From the NCBI RefSeq assembly GCF_900105805.1, contig NZ_LT629788.1, positions 4,386,501 to 4,450,500 on the forward strand: 64,000 nucleotides of DNA. The letters run 5' to 3'. Origin of the DNA: Pseudomonas moraviensis (GTDB lineage Bacteria > Pseudomonadota > Gammaproteobacteria > Pseudomonadales > Pseudomonadaceae). Shown in pieces: positions 54,534 through 63,999 of this stretch. The stretch's first letter is position 1; each line of letters starts with the position of its first letter. Under the pieces are notes generated by a model. The model had not been told where the DNA came from. It saw only the letters and a list, made by a program, of their open reading frames with translations, and made no database searches. The position numbers and the translations under genes are program-made.

Positions 54534-54711
54534 CCCCTCACCCTAACCCTCTCCCAGAGGGAGAGGGGACTGACCTTGGTGTCTTGGGCCATGCGGCGAC
54601 CTGAAAAACAGTGTCGATTATGGATTCAACAGCATTCGCTCACGTCGGTGAAATTCTACAATTTCCCCCGATCGGCTCCCTCTCCCTCTGGGAGAGGGCT
54701 GGGGTGAGGGG
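54534..54711. repeat. Inverted pair of CCCTCACCC-type repeats
   Basis: Contains the spacer TCGATTATGGATTCAACA shared, in inverted sense, with 981-1154 and 36247-36424. It lies between convergent elaA and the winged-helix gene. Confidence 0.85.
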
Positions 54712-54716
54712 CTTTT

Positions 54717-55013
54717 TCAGGGATACTCAAGAACAGCCTTGATCTGCCGCAAATTTCGTTCGATCCACCCGCGATCAATCGCCCCCCACTCGCGAATCCG
54801 ATAGCGCCCGGCATGATTGCGTGCGCCCTCTTCCTGCTCGAATTCACAGATGATATCCAGATCGGCCAGCGCGGCGATGGTGTCCTGCGCCGTGCGTCGG
54901 GGCATGCCGGTGACTTCGGTCAGCGCCGGCACGCAGGGCGCCAGACCGCTGTCGATCAGATAGGCCACGTAGAGACGGCGGTAGAAACTGCTTTTGGTCT
55001 TGCTGACGTCCAT
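54717..55013 (-). CDS. Small winged-helix DNA-binding protein
   Basis: 98 residues: MDVSKTKSSFYRRLYVAYLI, then a predicted winged helix (ALTEVTGMPRRTAQDTIAAL). GGGAG seven bases before ATG supports this start; an upstream extension runs into repeat DNA. Target unknown. Confidence 0.8.
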   Translation of the reverse strand: MDVSKTKSSFYRRLYVAYLIDSGLAPCVPALTEVTGMPRRTAQDTIAALADLDIICEFEQEEGARNHAGRYRIREWGAIDRGWIERNLRQIKAVLEYP

Positions 55014-55031
55014 CCAAACACTCCCAACGTT

Positions 55032-55109
55032 AGAAGATCGCAGCCTTCGGCAGCCTGCAAAAGATCGCATTCCAACTGTAGAAGCTGCCGGAGGCTGCGA
55101 TCTTTTGAT
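55032..55109. repeat. Inverted pair of GATCGCAGCCTTCGGCAGC repeats
   Basis: A tight pair in the gap between the winged-helix gene and the YgjP-like gene. Confidence 0.8.
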
Positions 55110-55111
55110 TT

Positions 55112-55603
55112 TTATTGCATATCCCGCCACGTCAGGTACACGCGCAGATCGAATTCGATCTGGTGATACCCCGGCAGCATGTGCTCGCACAGTTTATAGA
55201 ACGCCTTGTTGTGGTCCGATTCCTTGAAGTGCGCCAGCTCGTGCACCACGATCATCTTCAGAAAGTCCGGCGCGGCGTCCTTGAACAGCGAGGCGATGCG
55301 GATTTCCTTGTTGGCCTTGAGCTTGCCGCCCTGCACCCGCGAGACCGTGGTGTGCAGACCGAGGGCGCGGTGGGTCAGGTCGAGGCGATTGTCGAACAGC
55401 ACCTTGTCGATGGCCGGCGCGTTGCGCATGTACTGCTGTTTGAGATCCAGCGCGTAGCTGTACAACGCCTTGTCGCTCTGCACGTCATGGCGTCCCGAGT
55501 AGCGCTGATCCAGGTAATCACCCAGCCGCCCCTCGGCGATCAGTTGGCGCACCTGATCCTGTAAACGCTCGGGATAGGCCTGGAGGTACTTCAAGACAGT
55601 CAT
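55112..55603 (-). CDS. YgjP-like (M48-type) metallopeptidase
   Basis: 163 residues with VVHELAHFKESDHNKAFY: the HExxH zinc motif plus a downstream His in the YgjP/DUF45 pattern. Cytoplasmic; physiological substrate unknown. Confidence 0.85.
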   Translation of the reverse strand: MTVLKYLQAYPERLQDQVRQLIAEGRLGDYLDQRYSGRHDVQSDKALYSYALDLKQQYMRNAPAIDKVLFDNRLDLTHRALGLHTTVSRVQGGKLKANKEIRIASLFKDAAPDFLKMIVVHELAHFKESDHNKAFYKLCEHMLPGYHQIEFDLRVYLTWRDMQ

Positions 55604-55648
55604 GGACGGGCAGCACGGCTCGGAAAAAGGTGCGCCAGTGTAGCGAAT

Positions 55649-57772
55649 TCAACCGGCCAGCGCGCTCCAGTCGAACGGCTCGGCAAAGCGGGCCGCGTCC
55701 TCGGCGACCAAGGGTCGCGCCACCAGGAAACCTTGCACGTACTCGCAGCCATGGGCTTGCAGCCACCGGTATTGCTCGACGGTTTCCACCCCTTCGGCGA
55801 TCACCAGCAGGCCGTATTGCTTGCACAGGTCGATGACCATGCGCACCAGCGCAGCATCACGTGGCGAGTCCGGCAGGCGCGCGATGAGGTGGCGGTCGAG
55901 CTTCAGCGTGTCCAGCTCCAGATCACGCAGATGCGCCAGCGAGCATGATCCGGAACCGAAATCATCCAGCGCCACGCGCACCCCGAGATGACGCAGCAGC
56001 CGCAGTTGCTTGCGCGTCTCGTCCGGGTTTTGCATCAACGCTTCCTCGGTGACCTCGACTTCCAGTTGCCGTGGCTGCAGCCCATGGCGCTCCATGACCT
56101 GACGCAACTCGGTGACCAGATTCGGCAAGCCGAACTGGGTGTTGCTCAGGCTCACGCCGAGCACCAGATCCTCGGCGAACAGCGCTGCCCAGGCTTTGCG
56201 CTGGCCGGCGCCCCGGTGATAGATCCAGCTGCCGAGGCGGCTGATCAACCGCGCTTCTTCCAGCAACGGCAGAAACAGTCCCGGCGGCACATCGCCGACG
56301 CTCGGATGCTGCCAGCGCAGCAACGCTTCGAACCCCCGAGTCTGCCCGCTACCGATCGCCACCTGCGGCTGATAGACCAGATTGAAATCGCGGTTTTCGA
56401 TGGCCTCGCGCACGCTGTCTTCCAGCATCAGGCGCGAGCGTGCGCGGCCGTTCATCTCATGATCATAAAAGCGATATTGCTGACGCCCGGCCCGCTTGGC
56501 TTCGTACATGGCAATGTCCGAGGCGCGCAGCAAACCGTCGAGGTGGCGGCCGCAGTCGGGATAGGTGGCGATGCCGATGCTGGCGCCAAGGACAATATCC
56601 AGACCTTCGATCTGCTGACAGACCGACACCCGCTCGATGAGCTTCTCGGCAATCTTCGCCGCTTGCTCGGGGAATTCAAGATCCAGCAGCGCAGTGAACT
56701 CATCGCCGCCCATGCGCGCCAGGATATCGAACGGCCGCAGGCACGCCTTCAACTGTTCGGAAACCCAGCGCAACACGCGGTCGCCGGCATCATGGCCGAG
56801 GGAATCGTTGACCCGCTTGAAGCCGTCGAGATCGAGGTAGAGCAACACCCAGCTACTGTCGCTGCGTTCGCCGCGCAACAGCAGGTTTTCCACGGTCTGG
56901 TAGAAACCCCGCCGGTTGAGCAGGCCGGTCAGAGGGTCGGTCACTGCCTGGAATTCCAGTTGCTGGTGCAAGTGACGCACCACCGACATGTCCAGCACGG
57001 TCACCACCATTGCGTGCTGCTCCGAGGATAGCGGCGCGCAGGACAATGCCACCGGCACTTGCTGTCCGGGCGCAGTGCGCAGCAACGCATCGTGCAGGCG
57101 CAGAGTTTCGCCGCGCTGGTAGCCGGCGTAAAACTCGGAATCGGCCCACAGCGGAATGTGCGGCTTCTGCAGGAAGTCGAGAAACTCCTTGCCCTCAAGC
57201 TCCTTGACCGGCGCGTTGAGCAGCCGCGAAATAGCCGGGTTGGCAAAGCGAATCACGCCGTCCTCGCTCAACACCAGAATGCCTTCGGCGGCGTTATCCA
57301 GCACCGAGGCATTGAAGGCGCGCGCCACTTCCAGATCATGACTGAGGCGTTGCAGGGCACGGCGATTGCGCTGGTGTTCAAGCAGTGCCTGAACCTTGGG
57401 CTTGAGGATTTGCGGATCGAACGGTTTGAACAGGTAATCCACGGCGCCGCTGGCATAGCCCTTGATGACGGCGTCTTGGGATTGCTCGTTGGCGGTGAGG
57501 AAAATGATCGGCGTCAACCGCGTGCGCTGGCTGCCGCGCATGAGCCGTGCGACCTCAAAACCGTCCATGCCGGGCATCTGCACATCGAGCAGGACCAGGT
57601 CGATGTCGTGTTCGAGCAAAAGATTGAGCGCCTCGAAACCGGAGGCGGCGGTCATCACATGCCAGTCCTGACGCTGCAACAACGCGCGCATGCTGATCAG
57701 ATTTTCGGGGTAATCATCGACGATCAAAAGGACCGAGTTGCCTTCACCTGGCTGGGGTTGCGCGCATTCCAT
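55649..57772 (-). CDS. Response regulator with PAS, GGDEF and EAL domains
   Basis: 707 residues. REC domain at ~15-135 (VDDYPENL, LLDVQMPGMDGFE with the phosphorylated Asp), PAS (~160-280), GGDEF with intact ARMGGDEF, and EAL with intact EALLRW, DDFGSG and AEGVET. In the EAL motif normally reading VNLSxxQ, this protein has VSLSNTQ (Asn to Ser at a metal ligand), which may weaken phosphodiesterase activity. The start at 57772 has GAGA upstream; an ATG at 57811 has none. No sensor kinase is adjacent. Confidence 0.88.
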   Translation of the reverse strand: MECAQPQPGEGNSVLLIVDDYPENLISMRALLQRQDWHVMTAASGFEALNLLLEHDIDLVLLDVQMPGMDGFEVARLMRGSQRTRLTPIIFLTANEQSQDAVIKGYASGAVDYLFKPFDPQILKPKVQALLEHQRNRRALQRLSHDLEVARAFNASVLDNAAEGILVLSEDGVIRFANPAISRLLNAPVKELEGKEFLDFLQKPHIPLWADSEFYAGYQRGETLRLHDALLRTAPGQQVPVALSCAPLSSEQHAMVVTVLDMSVVRHLHQQLEFQAVTDPLTGLLNRRGFYQTVENLLLRGERSDSSWVLLYLDLDGFKRVNDSLGHDAGDRVLRWVSEQLKACLRPFDILARMGGDEFTALLDLEFPEQAAKIAEKLIERVSVCQQIEGLDIVLGASIGIATYPDCGRHLDGLLRASDIAMYEAKRAGRQQYRFYDHEMNGRARSRLMLEDSVREAIENRDFNLVYQPQVAIGSGQTRGFEALLRWQHPSVGDVPPGLFLPLLEEARLISRLGSWIYHRGAGQRKAWAALFAEDLVLGVSLSNTQFGLPNLVTELRQVMERHGLQPRQLEVEVTEEALMQNPDETRKQLRLLRHLGVRVALDDFGSGSCSLAHLRDLELDTLKLDRHLIARLPDSPRDAALVRMVIDLCKQYGLLVIAEGVETVEQYRWLQAHGCEYVQGFLVARPLVAEDAARFAEPFDWSALAG

Positions 57773-58085
57773 GCTGCTTCTCTTATCGGGACCGGTTGCC
57801 GGCAAAACCATAGACGTACTGAGCCTTCACTCTAGTCGCGGAAGCCACAAAGCAGAAGCAGCCGCCACGCCATCATTTGGCCAATGTTCCATCGAGCCGA
57901 CTAACGGTCGCCGCTACAGCCCCCGGAAACAGGGCAGGATGGCATTTCGACAGGATGTTGACGCCAATCAACTGCCGGACGGGCATTAACAAAAATAGCC
58001 GCTACGCTTATAAAGGCGCCCCGAAAAGGCGCGGGCTAGAGCTTCTGGCACCCGCGTTCAGGATGAATCGAGTGGAAGAACCGAC
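57773..58085. other. Divergent gap between the GGDEF-EAL gene and the alginate lyase
   Basis: 313 bases between divergent starts. No gene, repeat or clear operator seen; promoters of both genes must lie here. Confidence 0.5.
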
Positions 58086-58754
58086 ATGATCGATCTCGCA
58101 ACCTGGAATCTCAGCGTTCCCGTTGGCAGCCCGCCGTACACCGTCGAAACCGAAAAACTGGTGAAAGGCTTCAAGGATCAATACTTCCATTCCGACACCG
58201 GAACCTTGTTTTTCTGGTCCCCGGTTACCGGGTCAAAAACCGAAAACGCCGTCTACCCGCGCACCGAACTGCGCGAGACCTTCAGCAACGGCACCCTGCG
58301 CAACTGGTATTACCCGGACGCGGACAACCTGCTGCGTGCAACCCTCGCCGTGAACAAGGTGCCCAGTTCGGGCAAGATCGTTATTGGTCAGATTCACGCT
58401 TATGAAAGCCAGAAGCCGATGCTCAAACTTGAGTATCAGTACAAGACAAAGACCGAAACGGGCAACCTGGTCATCAAAGTGCGCATGCGCCCCGATGACG
58501 AAGAAAGCCGCGTCATCACCCTCGCCACCGGCGTCAAGCTCGATCGCGAATTCAACTACCTCATCCACCTCAGCCCCGGCGGTGCGCTGGGCGTGAGTGC
58601 GGCGGGGTATCAGTGGGATTCACAGATCAGCGCGACCTGGCGGGACAAGCCGTTGTACTTCAAGGCTGGGGTTTATGTGCAGGACAACACCGGGTATACC
58701 AGTGAGGGTGGGCAGGTGACGTTTACCAAACTGGATATTGATCACGACAAGTAA
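58086..58754 (+). CDS. Polysaccharide lyase family 7 (alginate lyase)
   Basis: 222 residues carrying the three PL7 blocks: RTELRE, QIH, and YFKAGVYVQ. These bind and cleave alginate or related uronans by beta-elimination. No signal peptide is present (it starts MIDLATWNLS), as for several Pseudomonas PL7 enzymes, so it is either cytoplasmic or exported by another route. Confidence 0.9.
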   Translation: MIDLATWNLSVPVGSPPYTVETEKLVKGFKDQYFHSDTGTLFFWSPVTGSKTENAVYPRTELRETFSNGTLRNWYYPDADNLLRATLAVNKVPSSGKIVIGQIHAYESQKPMLKLEYQYKTKTETGNLVIKVRMRPDDEESRVITLATGVKLDREFNYLIHLSPGGALGVSAAGYQWDSQISATWRDKPLYFKAGVYVQDNTGYTSEGGQVTFTKLDIDHDK

Positions 58755-58777
58755 CCCATTTCGACATCGCAATCCCT

Positions 58778-58881
58778 TGTAGGAGCTGCCGAAGGCTGCG
58801 ATCTTTTGATCTTGATGTTTGGCGCCTCTTGGGAACGCCGGAATCAAAGTCAAAAGATCGCCGCCTTCGGCAGCTCCTACC
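58778..58881. repeat. Inverted pair of TGTAGGAGCTGCCGAAGGCT repeats
   Basis: Lies in the 350-base gap between convergent lyase and fba genes. Nothing else was seen in that gap except the terminator at its right end. Confidence 0.86.
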
Positions 58882-59051
58882 TTTAAAACAGCGTTGTTTA
58901 GATCTGTCGGCGGTTACCTCCGGATGCCTACAACAGCTTGAGTCGTTGCCTACGGGTACGCCAGAATCCGCCGGCTTGTGCGCCTGGCGGGCCATTCAGC
59001 AGTGAAGCCCACGCTTTAAGAGGTAGCGGAAATATTTGTTAATTACGCCCA

Positions 59052-59086
59052 CAAAAAACCCGCCTCTCGGCGGGTTTCTTTTTTAA
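59052..59086. terminator. Rho-independent terminator after fba
   Basis: AACCCGCC, loop TCTC, GGCGGGTT, with A-run and T-run on either side; serves fba on the minus strand and can work in both directions. Confidence 0.92.
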
Positions 59087-59104
59087 TCAGCTCAACACTC
59101 AGGC

Positions 59105-60169
59105 TCAGTTGACCTTAGCGTTCAACTCACCCTTCAGATAACGCTGGTACATCGCTTCCAGCGAGATCGGTTTGATCTTCGAAGCATTACCCGCAGTACC
59201 AAATGCTTCATAACGTGCGATACACACGTCACGCATTGCAGTCACGGTGGCGCCGAAGAATTTACGTGGGTCGAATTCGCTCGGGTTGGTGGCCATCAGG
59301 CGACGCATGGCGCCGGTGGATGCCAGACGCAGGTCGGTGTCGATGTTGACCTTGCGCACGCCGTGTTTGATGCCTTCGACGATTTCTTCAACCGGTACGC
59401 CGTAGGTTTCTTTGATGTCGCCGCCGTACTGGTTGATGATCGCCAGCCACTCTTGTGGCACGGAGGACGAACCGTGCATCACCAGGTGAGTGTTGGGGAT
59501 GCGCTTGTGGATTTCCTTGATGCGGTCGATCGCCAGCACGTCACCGGTCGGTGGCTTGGTGAACTTGTAGGCGCCGTGGCTGGTGCCGATGGCGATGGCC
59601 AGGGCATCGACCTGGGTGCGCTTGACGAAGTCAGCGGCTTCTTCCGGGTCGGTCAGCATTTGGCTGTGATCCAGAACGCCTTCGGCGCCGATGCCGTCTT
59701 CTTCACCGGCCATACCGGTTTCCAGCGAACCCAGGCAACCCAGCTCGCCTTCTACCGAAACGCCGCAGGCGTGAGCCATGGCCACGGTCTGTTGGGTAAC
59801 GCGGACGTTGTAGTCGTAGTCGGTCGGGGTCTTGCCGTCTTCGCCCAGCGAGCCGTCCATCATTACCGAGCTGAAGCCCAGTTGAATCGAACGCTGGCAG
59901 ACGTCAGGGCTGGTGCCGTGGTCCTGGTGCATGCACACCGGGATGTGCGGGAATTCTTCGATCGCGGCGAGGATCAGGTGACGCAGGAATGGCGCGCCGG
60001 CGTATTTGCGCGCGCCGGCCGAAGCCTGGACGATCACCGGGGAGTCAGTCTTGTCAGCGGCTTCCATGATGGCGCGCATCTGCTCAAGGTTGTTGACGTT
60101 GAAAGCTGGAACGCCGTAGCCGAACTCGGCTGCGTGGTCCAGCATCTGGCGCATGCTGATAAGTGCCAT
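59105..60169 (-). CDS. fba: Class II fructose-1,6-bisphosphate aldolase
   Basis: 354 residues, zinc-dependent. HQDHGTS (metal and substrate His), GVSVEGELGCLGS and HGSSSVPQEW, and GVRKVNIDTDLR. In Pseudomonas it works mainly in gluconeogenesis, close to pgk, epd and tkt as here. Confidence 0.96.
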   Translation of the reverse strand: MALISMRQMLDHAAEFGYGVPAFNVNNLEQMRAIMEAADKTDSPVIVQASAGARKYAGAPFLRHLILAAIEEFPHIPVCMHQDHGTSPDVCQRSIQLGFSSVMMDGSLGEDGKTPTDYDYNVRVTQQTVAMAHACGVSVEGELGCLGSLETGMAGEEDGIGAEGVLDHSQMLTDPEEAADFVKRTQVDALAIAIGTSHGAYKFTKPPTGDVLAIDRIKEIHKRIPNTHLVMHGSSSVPQEWLAIINQYGGDIKETYGVPVEEIVEGIKHGVRKVNIDTDLRLASTGAMRRLMATNPSEFDPRKFFGATVTAMRDVCIARYEAFGTAGNASKIKPISLEAMYQRYLKGELNAKVN

Positions 60170-60311
60170 TGTGTGTGTCTCTCCCGGTTGAGGGTCGTTG
60201 ATCGTGCCAGCCTGCCGGAGCGGCGGCGGCTATTCAAGTTAATGCAGATCGGGGATTGAGGCCCGGTCTGGTGATTCGATAAAGCATAATCCTGAGAACT
60301 ACACAGATCCC

Positions 60312-60401
60312 CTGTAGGAGTGAGCCTGCTCGCGATAGCTATCTTGCAGTCAATATTGCAGCGACTGTCATACCGCTATCGCGAGCAGGCTCACTCCTAC
60401 A
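60312..60401. repeat. Inverted pair of TGTAGGAGTGAGCCTGCTCG repeats
   Basis: Two complementary copies between fba and the MliC-like lipoprotein gene. Confidence 0.85.
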
Positions 60402-60421
60402 ATGGGCCTGCGGTGTGTCAA

Positions 60422-60754
60422 TTACTGCGCTTTGCATCCACGGCCAATCAGGTCATTGGTGGCGACCCAATACACCAGGCCTTCGTCACCCTTGACGTGA
60501 AACGCCAGCATGCCATCGCTGTACAGCGTGCCCGAGGCGCCCGGCTCTTCTTTCAGGCGATAGACCTGATCACCGCCGCCGAGACGAACGTCGACTTCCT
60601 TTTGGCCGGCATCGGCGTAACGCCACAACACCTTGGCCTGGCTGTCGCAGGTCCAGGTTGTCCAGTTGTCCGCCGGGGCCGACGACTGAAACAGGTTCAA
60701 CTGCGCGCAACCGCCCAACAATGCCAGCGCCGCAATGGCGATCAAGCCTTTCAT
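60422..60754 (-). CDS. MliC-family lipoprotein
   Basis: 110 residues. Lipobox in LALLGGCAQ; the domain (WTCDSQAKVLWRYADAG, YRLKEEPGASGTLYSDG) matches membrane-bound C-type lysozyme inhibitors. Confidence 0.85.
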   Translation of the reverse strand: MKGLIAIAALALLGGCAQLNLFQSSAPADNWTTWTCDSQAKVLWRYADAGQKEVDVRLGGGDQVYRLKEEPGASGTLYSDGMLAFHVKGDEGLVYWVATNDLIGRGCKAQ

Positions 60755-60811
60755 CCGTGTTCCTCGACTGACGACACACGCCGCCAGCCCTGAGTTAAAG
60801 AGTCAGACCCG

Positions 60812-61033
60812 TCAGGGACAACCATGTTCCTTGGCCGGGGTTTGCGTCTCGTATTTGTCCAGACCGTCCGGGCCCGAGCGCTTATTTAGCACCGGGTTGG
60901 TTTCGGCCTGCCAGTCGGCCTGATAACAGCCCTTCTGCGGCTCGCTCGGTGCTGGCGTCGCGTCGGCCTTCGGGTTACTCCCGCAGGCCGCCAGCGTACC
61001 GCTCAGCAACAACAGCGCTAACGACTTGACCAT
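60812..61033 (-). CDS. Small lipoprotein of unknown function
   Basis: 73 residues, lipobox in SGTLAACGS, then a Pro-rich, Lys-rich stretch. GGAG seven bases before ATG. It starts 34 bases after the pgk stop, so it may ride on the pgk transcript. Confidence 0.75.
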   Translation of the reverse strand: MVKSLALLLLSGTLAACGSNPKADATPAPSEPQKGCYQADWQAETNPVLNKRSGPDGLDKYETQTPAKEHGCP

Positions 61034-61067
61034 GAAAACACTCCTTTGCCTGGCCAAACGGGCGGCC

Positions 61068-62231
61068 TCAGGCCTTGGCCCGGGTTTCCAGGACTTCAAC
61101 GGCAGGCAGCACCTTGCCCTCGACGAATTCGAGGAACGCGCCACCACCGGTGGAAATGTAGGAGATTTGCTCAGCCACGCCATATTTATCGATCGCCGCC
61201 AGGGTGTCGCCGCCGCCAGCAATCGAGAATGCCGAGCTTTCAGCGATGGCCTGGGCGAGCACTTTGGTGCCGTTGCCGAACTGGTCGAACTCGAACACGC
61301 CAACCGGACCGTTCCACAGAATGGTTTTCGACGACTTCAGCAACTCGGCGAAGTTGGCTGCGGTTTGCGGGCCGATGTCGAGAATCATGTCGTCAGCCGC
61401 AACGTCAGCGATCAGCTTGACGGTAGCTTCGGCGCTTTCGGCAAATTCCTTGGCGACCACGACGTCAACCGGCAACGGCACGCTGACTTTCGCCGCGATT
61501 TCACGGGCGGTGTCGAGCAGGTCCGGTTCGTACAGCGACTTGCCGACCGGGTGGCCAGCCGCGGCGAGGAAGGTGTTGGCAATGCCGCCGCCGACGATCA
61601 GTTGATCGCAGATCTGGCTCAGGCTGTTCAGCACATCGAGTTTGGTCGACACCTTGGAGCCGGCAACGATCGCCGCCATTGGCTTGGCCGGTGCGCCAAG
61701 AGCTTTGCCCAGTGCGTCCAGTTCAGCGGCCAGCAGCGGGCCAGCAGCAGCGACTTTGGCAAACTTGGCTACACCATGGGTCGAACCTTCGGCGCGGTGA
61801 GCGGTACCGAAAGCGTCCATCACGAACACGTCGCACAGGGCCGCGTATTGCTGGGCCAGGTCGTCGGCGTTCTTTTTCTCGCCCTTGTTGAAGCGCACGT
61901 TTTCGAACAGCACGATGTCGCCCGCCTTGACCTCGACGCCACCGAGGTAATCAGCCACCAGCGGCACTTCGCGGCCGAGCGCCTTGCTCAGGTAGTCGGC
62001 GACAGGTTTCAGGCTGTTTTCGGCAGAGAATTCGCCTTCGGTAGGACGGCCCAGGTGCGAGCAGACCATCACTGCCGCGCCTTTTTCCAGGGCCAGCTTG
62101 ATGGTCGGCAGCGAAGCCAGGATGCGCGCGTCGCTGGTGACAACACCGTCCTTGACGGGGACGTTGAGGTCTTCGCGGATCAATACGCGCTTACCTTGCA
62201 GATCGAGGTCGGACATCTTCAACACGGTCAT
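61068..62231 (-). CDS. pgk: Phosphoglycerate kinase
   Basis: 387 residues, usual Pseudomonas length. REDLNVPVKDG, GxSKVSTKLDVL-type loop (VAGSKVSTKLDVLN), GGGDTLAAI near the C-terminus. The start at 62231 (MTVLKMSDLDL) follows AGGA at ten bases and epd at 12. Confidence 0.96.
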   Translation of the reverse strand: MTVLKMSDLDLQGKRVLIREDLNVPVKDGVVTSDARILASLPTIKLALEKGAAVMVCSHLGRPTEGEFSAENSLKPVADYLSKALGREVPLVADYLGGVEVKAGDIVLFENVRFNKGEKKNADDLAQQYAALCDVFVMDAFGTAHRAEGSTHGVAKFAKVAAAGPLLAAELDALGKALGAPAKPMAAIVAGSKVSTKLDVLNSLSQICDQLIVGGGIANTFLAAAGHPVGKSLYEPDLLDTAREIAAKVSVPLPVDVVVAKEFAESAEATVKLIADVAADDMILDIGPQTAANFAELLKSSKTILWNGPVGVFEFDQFGNGTKVLAQAIAESSAFSIAGGGDTLAAIDKYGVAEQISYISTGGGAFLEFVEGKVLPAVEVLETRAKA

Positions 62232-62243
62232 GGGTCGCACTTC

Positions 62244-63296
62244 CTACGGTTTTTTTGAAGTTGCTGTTTGCAGATAGTGATCTGCAACGTCCAGCATTCG
62301 GTTGGCAAAACCCCACTCGTTGTCGAACCAGGCCAGGATGTTCACCAGTTTGGGGCCGGAAACACGGGTCTGACTGGCATCGACGATGGCCGAATGTGGG
62401 TCATGGTTGAAATCACAGCTGGCGTGCGGCAACTCGGTGTAGGCCAGAAGGCCTTTGAGCGGGCCGCTGGTGGCGGCTTCGCGCAGGATCCGGTTGACCT
62501 CGTTGGCGTCAGTCGCGGTGGCGGTCTGCATCGTGATGTCGAGGCAGGACACGTTGACTGTCGGCACGCGCACGGCTTTGGCCTGAATTCGTCCGGCAAG
62601 TTCCGGCAGCAGGCGCTCGATACCGCGTGCCAGACCAGTGGACACCGGGATCACCGACTGGAACGCCGAACGGGTGCGGCGCAGGTCTTCGTGGTGATAG
62701 GCGTCGATCACCGGCTGATCGTTCATCGCCGAGTGGATCGTGGTGATCGACACGTAATCCAGACCGATCGCCTGATCGAGCAGGCGCAGCAGCGGCACGC
62801 CGCAGTTGGTGGTGCAGGAGGCGTTGGACACCAGCAGTTCGTCGCCCGTCAGGCAGTCCTGATTGACGCCGTAGACGATGGTGGCGTCGACATCCGCCTC
62901 GCTGGCCATCGGCTGCGAGAACAGCACGCGCGGCGCGCCGGCGTCGAGAAAACGCTGACCGTCGGCACGGGTGTGGTAAGCGCCGGAGCACTCCAGCACC
63001 AGATCGACGCCCAGCGACGCCCAATCGATGCCTTCCGGGGTGGCACTGCGCAGGACCTTCACGCAGTCGCCATTGATATGCAGACAATCGCCCTCGACCC
63101 GCACTTCGCCGGGGAAACGGCCGTGGGTGGAGTCGAAGCGTGTCAGGTATTCGATACTGGCCATATCGGCCAGATCGTTGATCGCGACAATTTCAAACCC
63201 GGCCTTCGCGCCGCGCTCGAACAACGCCCGCAAGACGCAACGACCAATGCGGCCGTAGCCGTTGAGTGCAACTTTGTAAGGACGCGGTTGAGGCAT
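62244..63296 (-). CDS. epd: D-erythrose-4-phosphate dehydrogenase
   Basis: 350-residue GAPDH-family enzyme, first step of pyridoxal phosphate synthesis from erythrose-4-phosphate. NAD fold LNGYGRIGRCVLRAL and catalytic Cys in SNASCTTNC. The tkt-epd-pgk order is the standard one in pseudomonads. Confidence 0.93.
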   Translation of the reverse strand: MPQPRPYKVALNGYGRIGRCVLRALFERGAKAGFEIVAINDLADMASIEYLTRFDSTHGRFPGEVRVEGDCLHINGDCVKVLRSATPEGIDWASLGVDLVLECSGAYHTRADGQRFLDAGAPRVLFSQPMASEADVDATIVYGVNQDCLTGDELLVSNASCTTNCGVPLLRLLDQAIGLDYVSITTIHSAMNDQPVIDAYHHEDLRRTRSAFQSVIPVSTGLARGIERLLPELAGRIQAKAVRVPTVNVSCLDITMQTATATDANEVNRILREAATSGPLKGLLAYTELPHASCDFNHDPHSAIVDASQTRVSGPKLVNILAWFDNEWGFANRMLDVADHYLQTATSKKP

Positions 63297-63352
63297 GGGG
63301 TTCTCGATTACCGTGGTGAATCAGGTATTGCGATGTTGCCTGAGCCATCGCT

Positions 63353-63417
63353 TTCGCGAGCAGGCTCGCTCCCACAGGGAAATGCATTCCATCGTGGGAG
63401 CGAGCCTGCTCGCGAAG
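63353..63417. repeat. Inverted pair of TTCGCGAGCAGGCTCGCTCC repeats
   Basis: Lies between tkt and epd. Confidence 0.85.
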
Positions 63418-63447
63418 GCGTCAGCCCGGACAACACAACTGTCGGAC

Positions 63448-63999
63448 TTAGTCCTCCAGCAGCTCTTCAGCCTGACCCAGGATGTTTTCCAAGGTAAAGC
63501 CGAACTCTTCGAACAATGCCGAAGCCGGCGCCGACTCACCGTAGGTGGTCATGCCGATCACGCGACCTTCCAGACCCACGTACTTGAACCAGAAGTCGGC
63601 GTGGGCCGCTTCGATGGCGATACGCGCGCTGACCTGCAGCGGCAGAACCGACTGCTTGTACTCCGCATCCTGAGCGTCGAACGCGCTGGTGCACGGCATC
63701 GATACCACGCGGACCTTGCGGCCCTGCTCGGTCAGTTTGTCGAAGGCCTGAACGGCCAGACCCACTTCCGAACCGGTGGCGATCAGGATCAGCTCAGGCT
63801 CGCCTGCGCAGTCCTTGAGCACATAACCACCACGGCTGATGTTGGCGATCTGGCCAGCATCGCGTTCCTGATGCTGCAGGTTCTGCCGCGAGAAGATCAG
63901 CGCCGACGGGCCGTCCTTGCGCTCCAGAGCGTTTTTCCAGGCCACCGCCGATTCCACGGCGTCGGCTGGACGCCAGGTGTCGAGGTTCGGCGTGCTGCG
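63448..63999 (-). CDS. tkt: Transketolase, C-terminal part (gene runs off the window)
   Basis: 184 codons of the C-terminal region: STPNLDTWRPADAVESAVAW, the pyrimidine/Conv domains and the end GQAEELLED. The active-site and ThDP-binding residues lie beyond the right edge. Confidence 0.94.
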   Translation of the reverse strand, partial: RSTPNLDTWRPADAVESAVAWKNALERKDGPSALIFSRQNLQHQERDAGQIANISRGGYVLKDCAGEPELILIATGSEVGLAVQAFDKLTEQGRKVRVVSMPCTSAFDAQDAEYKQSVLPLQVSARIAIEAAHADFWFKYVGLEGRVIGMTTYGESAPASALFEEFGFTLENILGQAEELLED

